The notes below the pieces were generated by a model. That model was given only the letters and a program-made list of their open reading frames with translations. It was not told where the DNA came from and did no database searches. The position numbers were made by a program, and so were the translations under genes. Shown in pieces: positions 59,999-64,000 of a DNA stretch of 64,000 nt (within the stretch, counting starts at the first letter, position 1; every line of letters begins with the position of its first letter). Origin of the DNA: Mycobacterium sp. IS-3022 (GTDB taxonomy: Bacteria; Actinomycetota; Actinomycetes; Mycobacteriales; Mycobacteriaceae); assembly GCF_001500065.1 (NCBI RefSeq), contig NZ_LQIN01000002.1, forward strand, positions 1 to 64,000. The letters run 5' to 3'.

Positions 59999-61072
59999 TC
60001 ACTCCACAGCGGCGGCGTCGCGGGCGGTCGGGCGGATGCCCAGGATCTCTTGGAAGCGGTCGCAGTAGCGCGGCCACACCTCCGGATTGAGCAGCCGGGG
60101 TGGCATGCGTCCGGCGAAGATGTCCTGCCACTGCCTGGCGGTGGCGACCGCGATATCGCGAGCCGCCTCGACGGTGATGCCGGCGACGTGCGGCGTGGCG
60201 ACCACGTTGTCGAGCCGCAACAGCGGGTTGTCCGGCCGCGGGGGCTCCTCGTGGAACACGTCGAGTCCCGCTCCGCCGATCTCGCCGCCGACCAAGGCGT
60301 CGTACAGGGCCCCTTCGTCGTGTACCGGACCACGTGCGGTGGTGATGAAGTACGCCGACGGCTTCATCGCGGCGAACTGCTTGGCGCCGAACAGCCCTCG
60401 CGTCTCGGCGGTCAACGGACAGGTGACCTGAACGAAGTCCGACCGTTCGACCAATTCGTCGAGCCCGACCAGGGTCGCTCCCCTTCCGCGGGCGGTCGCT
60501 TCGTCGACGTAGGGATCGAAGACCAGGGTTTCCATCCCGAACGGGGCGCACAATTCCACGAGCCGACCACCGATGGCACCCAGGCCGACGACACCGAGCG
60601 TCTTGCCCAGCAGTTGGCTGCCCCGCAGCGCCAACCGATCACCGAGCGGACCGCTGCGTAGCGCCCGGTCGGCCGCGGTGATCTTCTTGGCCAAGTCGAG
60701 CATCAAGCCCAACGCGTGTTCGGCCACCGCCTCAGCGCCCGGACCGGAGTTGTTACACACCGCAATTCCCGCGCGCGTGCACGCCTGGACGTCGATCACG
60801 TCGTAGCCGGCGCCCGCCGAGCACACGGCGAGTAGCTGTCGGCAACGGTCCACCAGCGCCTGCCCGACCAGCCACTGCGCACCGTCGGCGATAGAGGCGA
60901 CGTCGGTGCGCGTGACGACCTGATATCCGTGTGCGGATTCCAATGCCGCCCAACCGTATTCGTCGGGCACCGCGAGGTCGAGTTTGACGACCTCCACGTC
61001 GCCACCGGCCAGGATGTCCCCGGTGACCGGATCGGTCCATCTCTCGTAGACCAGCCGCGGCCGGGTCCTCAT
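59999..61072 (-). CDS. D-isomer specific 2-hydroxyacid dehydrogenase
   Basis: 357 aa. NAD-binding GVVGLGAIGGRLVEL, and catalytic Arg247 (ITTARGPVHDEGAL), Glu276 (DVFHEEP) and His295 (VATPHVAG). It reduces or oxidises a 2-oxo/2-hydroxy acid. The neighbours TauD dioxygenase and HpcH aldolase (which makes or splits pyruvate-derived hydroxyacids) suggest joint handling of an oxo-acid. It overlaps the TauD-like gene by 4 bases. Confidence 0.9.
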   Translation of the reverse strand: MRTRPRLVYERWTDPVTGDILAGGDVEVVKLDLAVPDEYGWAALESAHGYQVVTRTDVASIADGAQWLVGQALVDRCRQLLAVCSAGAGYDVIDVQACTRAGIAVCNNSGPGAEAVAEHALGLMLDLAKKITAADRALRSGPLGDRLALRGSQLLGKTLGVVGLGAIGGRLVELCAPFGMETLVFDPYVDEATARGRGATLVGLDELVERSDFVQVTCPLTAETRGLFGAKQFAAMKPSAYFITTARGPVHDEGALYDALVGGEIGGAGLDVFHEEPPRPDNPLLRLDNVVATPHVAGITVEAARDIAVATARQWQDIFAGRMPPRLLNPEVWPRYCDRFQEILGIRPTARDAAAVE

Positions 61073-62184
61073 CGGTTGATTTTGGGTTTCGCCTGCGCCG
61101 CCTTGAACATGTCGGCCAGTTCCTCGTTGACGTTCTTGTAGTCGTTGCGGGCGATCGAGCCGTCACGCCCTAGTACGGGGTCGTAGCCCAGCCGCAGGTC
61201 CTTGTTCTCCATGTGGAAGTACTCCCGCCCGATGGGGAGGCGGCGGTCCTCACGCGGCACCTCCATCCACGCCCGAAGGAAGCAGCGTGCCCTCTTCGGA
61301 TCGGTGCTGCTGACGAAGTCCGACCGCGAGTGGCACATCGCGAAGTTGTTGGCGACGGCCGCTTCGCCGGATTCCAGCCGGAACTCGACCTGCTGTTCGA
61401 CGAGGATGTTGCGCAGCAACTCGATGGCCTCGTTCTGTTCCGGGGTGAACTCGCGGCCGAGTGTATGCATCGCGGGCAGGATGCTGCTGTAGGTGAAGTT
61501 GATGCAGATACGACCGTCGATCTGGGAGAACACCGGTACGTCGTACGGCGTCACGTCCGGTTGATCGTCGGGTTGCTCGCTGCGCCGGTGATGCGGGAAG
61601 CCCTGGTAGAGCACGGGCAGCAGGTCAGGCCGCTCGTTGAGGATCCGGTTGTGCGCGGCAGGCCCACTGGCGAACTGGCTTTCGCCGCCCTCGGCGGCCG
61701 GGTACACGCACAGCAGCGACAGGATGTCGGCTGCGTCGTTGTGCATCGCGAGCTCCGCCCTCGACTTCGTACCGCGGGCGGGCTGTACTCCGTTGGGCAG
61801 TACCTCCTCCTGGACCCGCACCATGCGATGGCCGAAGGAATTGTTCGACACGAGGTAGCCCAGGTGGGTGCAGAATGCCCAGTAGATGCGTTCGATATCC
61901 TCGATTGAATGCTGCTCGACCGGGAATCCGCGCACGCACGCCAGGCCCTTACCGAACATCAGGTCCTGATACAGCCGGGCGAGGTCGTCGTCGAGGTCCG
62001 GATGCCGAGCATCTTCTGGTGTGATGTCGTCACGGTCCTTGTGCGCGGTCTTGGCCAGAATTGACTCGAGCGCGGCCACATTGCGCGACGACAGGTCGAA
62101 GGCGAAGTCCTCCTTGCTCGTGAAGTCGGCGCCGGTCCATGCCATCGGGTCGGTGACTTGCTCGGTGTAGATCGCGGTGGGCAT
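61069..62184 (-). CDS. TauD/TfdA family Fe(II)/2-oxoglutarate-dependent dioxygenase
   Basis: 371 aa. The iron triad is His148-x-Asp150 (LAMHNDAADILS) and His285 (MCHSRSDF); Arg300/Arg304 (KRARCFLRAWM) probably bind 2-oxoglutarate. It hydroxylates a C-H bond next to a heteroatom or carboxylate. It starts the operon TauD - 2-hydroxyacid dehydrogenase - crotonase. A 32-base gap separates it from the HpcH gene, so all four may be co-transcribed. Substrate unknown. Confidence 0.9.
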   Translation of the reverse strand: MPTAIYTEQVTDPMAWTGADFTSKEDFAFDLSSRNVAALESILAKTAHKDRDDITPEDARHPDLDDDLARLYQDLMFGKGLACVRGFPVEQHSIEDIERIYWAFCTHLGYLVSNNSFGHRMVRVQEEVLPNGVQPARGTKSRAELAMHNDAADILSLLCVYPAAEGGESQFASGPAAHNRILNERPDLLPVLYQGFPHHRRSEQPDDQPDVTPYDVPVFSQIDGRICINFTYSSILPAMHTLGREFTPEQNEAIELLRNILVEQQVEFRLESGEAAVANNFAMCHSRSDFVSSTDPKRARCFLRAWMEVPREDRRLPIGREYFHMENKDLRLGYDPVLGRDGSIARNDYKNVNEELADMFKAAQAKPKINR

Positions 62185-62216
62185 CCGTCCTCCTGTTGTC
62201 GTGACGAGGCTTTCGG

Positions 62217-63008
62217 TTATCGGCGGGCCGTGCGAGTTTCGAGCCCACGCAAAGCGTGTGCGCGGGCAGTGGCGGCCTCGGTCATCATCCCGACGTCGGT
62301 TCCCGCCGAGATGAATCTCAGACCCAGCCCTGCAAAGCGTTCCAGCAGGTCAAGGGACTTGATCCCCGCCACTCCCAGCGCCACACCATGTGCACGACAG
62401 GCCGCTGCGACCGAGTGTACTGCACTGTGGAAATGCTCATTCTCATATTCCCCGTGGATGCCCATTTCCGCGGTCAGATCACTGGGGCCGAGAAGGATCA
62501 TGTCCACGCCGCCGACGGCCGCTATCTGGTCGCAGGCCGCGACCGCCTCGGGGGTTTCGATCATCACCGCGACCACCGTGTGGCGTTCGAGTTCGGCCGT
62601 GAGTTCGGCGGCCGGGCGTGGGACGTATCCGCTCACCGCGTTGGGGCCGGAGATGGACCGATGACCGACCGGCGGGAATCGAGCGGCGTCAACGACCGCC
62701 TGTGCTTCCTGTGCCGAGTTCACGTGCGGCACAATCACTCCCACTGCGCCGCCGTCGAGGACTCGGGCGATGACGCCGGGATCGAGCGACGGCACCCGCA
62801 CCAGGCCGGAGATGCCGGCGCCGAGCGCGGCGACACAGAGCATCCCGGCCGCCTCGAGAGAGCACGAGGTGTGCTCCAGGTCGATATAGACGGCGTCGTA
62901 TCCGCAGGCCGCCGCGACCCCGGGGACGTCGGGGGTGCGGGCATTCAGCAATGCGAGGCACAACACCAGGCGATCGCCCCGTAAGGCGTCTCGCAGCGGT
63001 CCCGGCAC
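62217..63008 (-). CDS. HpcH/HpaI aldolase/citrate lyase family protein
   Basis: About 263 aa. Metal-dependent class II aldolase: YDAVYIDLEHTSCSLEAAGM near the N-terminus, VPHVNSAQEAQAVVDAARFP, MIETPEAVAACDQIAAVGGV (metal-binding Glu) and LLGPSDLTAEMG. GTG 63008 is chosen to match family length; GTG 63044 is also possible, and neither has a clear ribosome site. It cleaves a 4-hydroxy-2-oxo acid to pyruvate and an aldehyde, and could act with the 2-hydroxyacid dehydrogenase. Confidence 0.85.
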   Translation of the reverse strand: MPGPLRDALRGDRLVLCLALLNARTPDVPGVAAACGYDAVYIDLEHTSCSLEAAGMLCVAALGAGISGLVRVPSLDPGVIARVLDGGAVGVIVPHVNSAQEAQAVVDAARFPPVGHRSISGPNAVSGYVPRPAAELTAELERHTVVAVMIETPEAVAACDQIAAVGGVDMILLGPSDLTAEMGIHGEYENEHFHSAVHSVAAACRAHGVALGVAGIKSLDLLERFAGLGLRFISAGTDVGMMTEAATARAHALRGLETRTARR

Positions 63009-63084
63009 CCACCCACGGTAACCGACCGAGAACGGGGATTCCACTAGCTCGTTAACGCCATTATCGGTGTGGTAACCATTACGT

Positions 63085-64000
63085 ATGTCCGGAAACCGGG
63101 TCGCCGTCGTCGGTGCGGCACTGTCCGATTGCGGGCGGGTGCCCGACAAGACGGCGATGGCGCTGATGGCGCAGGCCGCACGACGCGCCGTGGCAGACGC
63201 CGGCTTGACGAAGGACGACATCGACGGCTTCGGCGGCCACGGGACGTTGTTGCCGCCCATCGAGGTGAGCGAATACCTGGGCCTGCGACCGAAGTGGGTC
63301 GACGCCACCAACGTCGGCGGATCATCGTGGGAGGTGATGGCGCGACACACCGCCGCGGCGATCGCCGCAGGCGAGATCGACGTCGCCCTGCTCACGTACG
63401 GGTCGACCGCACGCTCCGACGTCAAGCGGCGGGTGCGGGCCTCGGCGGCGACGCTGAGCACCGGGGGCGCCATGCAGTTCGAAGCGCCCTACGGCGCCAC
63501 ACTCATCGCCAAGTACGCCATGGCGGCCAGGCGCCACATGATCGAGTACGGGACGACCGAAGAGCAACTTGCCGAGGTCGCCGTCGCCGCGCATGAGTGG
63601 GCGGCGATGAACGAGAACGCCTTTGAGCGCGAAAGGATCACCGCCGACGATGTCGCGGCGGCACCGATGCTCGCCGACCCCTTCACCTCGAAGCACGTGT
63701 GCCTGCGAACCGACGGCGGGGGTGCAGTGGTGCTCGCCGGCGAACGGGTGGCGAAGGACTGCGCCAAAGAACCGGTCTGGATCCTCGGCGCCGCCGACGC
63801 CGCATCGCACGTGAGCATGAGCGAGTGGCCCGACTTCACGACATCCGCGGCGGCACAATCGGGTCCGCGCGCGTTTGCGCAAGCGGGAGTGAGGCCGGCC
63901 GACATCGACGTGTGCCAGCTCTACGACTCGTTCACCTCCACCGTGCTGCTCACGGTGGAGGATCTGGGTTTCTGCGCCAAGGGCGAGGGTGGTTCGTTCA
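63085..64000 (+). CDS. Thiolase-like lipid-transfer protein (Ltp/SCP-x type), cut by window end
   Basis: 305 codons, open at the right edge. It begins NRVAVVGAALSDCGR, with LLTYGSTARSDV and a C-terminal block QLYDSFTSTVLLTVEDLGFC followed by KGEGGSF, as in Ltp/SCP-x thiolases. At the nucleophile position it reads NVGGSSWEVMARH, with no Cys. Ltp2-type steroid side-chain aldolases also lack this Cys and work with a DUF35 partner, so a retro-aldolase is likely; the partner gene would lie outside the window. Divergent from the HpcH gene over at most 76 bases. Confidence 0.85.
   Translation, partial: MSGNRVAVVGAALSDCGRVPDKTAMALMAQAARRAVADAGLTKDDIDGFGGHGTLLPPIEVSEYLGLRPKWVDATNVGGSSWEVMARHTAAAIAAGEIDVALLTYGSTARSDVKRRVRASAATLSTGGAMQFEAPYGATLIAKYAMAARRHMIEYGTTEEQLAEVAVAAHEWAAMNENAFERERITADDVAAAPMLADPFTSKHVCLRTDGGGAVVLAGERVAKDCAKEPVWILGAADAASHVSMSEWPDFTTSAAAQSGPRAFAQAGVRPADIDVCQLYDSFTSTVLLTVEDLGFCAKGEGGSF

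Noticed and set aside
1-64000. tRNA, rRNA or intact insertion sequence
   Set aside because: No cloverleaf-like segment, rRNA signature, or transposase frame with terminal inverted repeats was recognised on reading; only the short tail at 3-68 could belong to a mobile element.

Overview
The window looks like a chromosomal segment of a mycobacterium (Mycobacterium/Mycolicibacterium type). The reasons are very high G+C, GTG/TTG starts, a yrbE-mce operon, dense families of acyl-CoA dehydrogenases, acyl-CoA ligases and crotonases, a mycofactocin-type dehydrogenase, a DosR-type box in front of a universal stress protein, and the usual TetR/GntR lipid regulators. No rRNA, tRNA, CRISPR array or intact insertion sequence was seen. 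Functions are inferred from motifs read by eye; no database search was run.

Layout. 0.1-5.0 kb: a minus-strand yrbEA-yrbEB-mceA-mceB import operon with no mceC after mceB, and a divergent TetR gene over a clear operator. 5.1-13.4 kb: a tightly overlapped minus-strand operon (crotonase, amidohydrolase, FadD19-like ligase, amidohydrolase, FadE pair, extended SDR, SnoaL-like protein). 13.5-16.2 kb: a DapA-like lyase, an SDR and a TetR. 16.3-19.9 kb: thiolase, crotonase, GntR and hotdog protein. 20.0-26.8 kb: a plus-strand run of three crotonases and three consecutive overlapping acyl-CoA ligases. 26.9-32.9 kb: SDR-thiolase-FadE-GntR (minus) facing FadE-mycofactocin SDR (plus) across a GntR-like palindrome. 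33.0-37.0 kb: MaoC-like protein, PurU and a FadE pair. 37.0-44.5 kb: USP with DosR box, TetR, DapB-like oxidoreductase, KshA-like Rieske oxygenase, nitronate monooxygenase, a low-complexity envelope protein and a crotonase. 44.6-48.6 kb: redox genes, including a di-iron protein with its own ferredoxin and reductase. 48.8-51.5 kb: a truncated tetR remnant, a microprotein, two PRC-barrel-like proteins and an atypical Nramp-like transporter. 51.8-64.0 kb: nitroreductase, a second DapB-like oxidoreductase, crotonases, a divergent FadE pair with TetR, an amidohydrolase, 2-hydroxyacid dehydrogenase, TauD-type dioxygenase, HpcH aldolase, and a thiolase-like gene cut by the window end.

How it fits together. 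The genes can supply import (Mce), CoA activation (four ligases), alpha,beta-dehydrogenation (eight FadE proteins, at least four of them in pairs), hydration or ring opening (eight crotonases and a MaoC protein), oxidation (four SDRs), thiolysis or retro-aldol cleavage (three thiolase-fold proteins, DapA- and HpcH-type aldolases) and oxygenation (Rieske, TauD, di-iron). This reads as a mosaic of catabolic operons for one or more cyclic or branched hydrophobic acids, for example terpenoid- or steroid-like compounds; the substrate cannot be named from sequence. By eye, none of the eight crotonases keeps both catalytic glutamates of classical enoyl-CoA hydratase, and the terminal thiolase-like protein lacks the nucleophilic cysteine. 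Both facts suggest ring-opening, isomerising or retro-aldol chemistry rather than plain beta-oxidation. Several divergent promoters carry good palindromes that can tentatively be assigned to the local TetR and GntR regulators.
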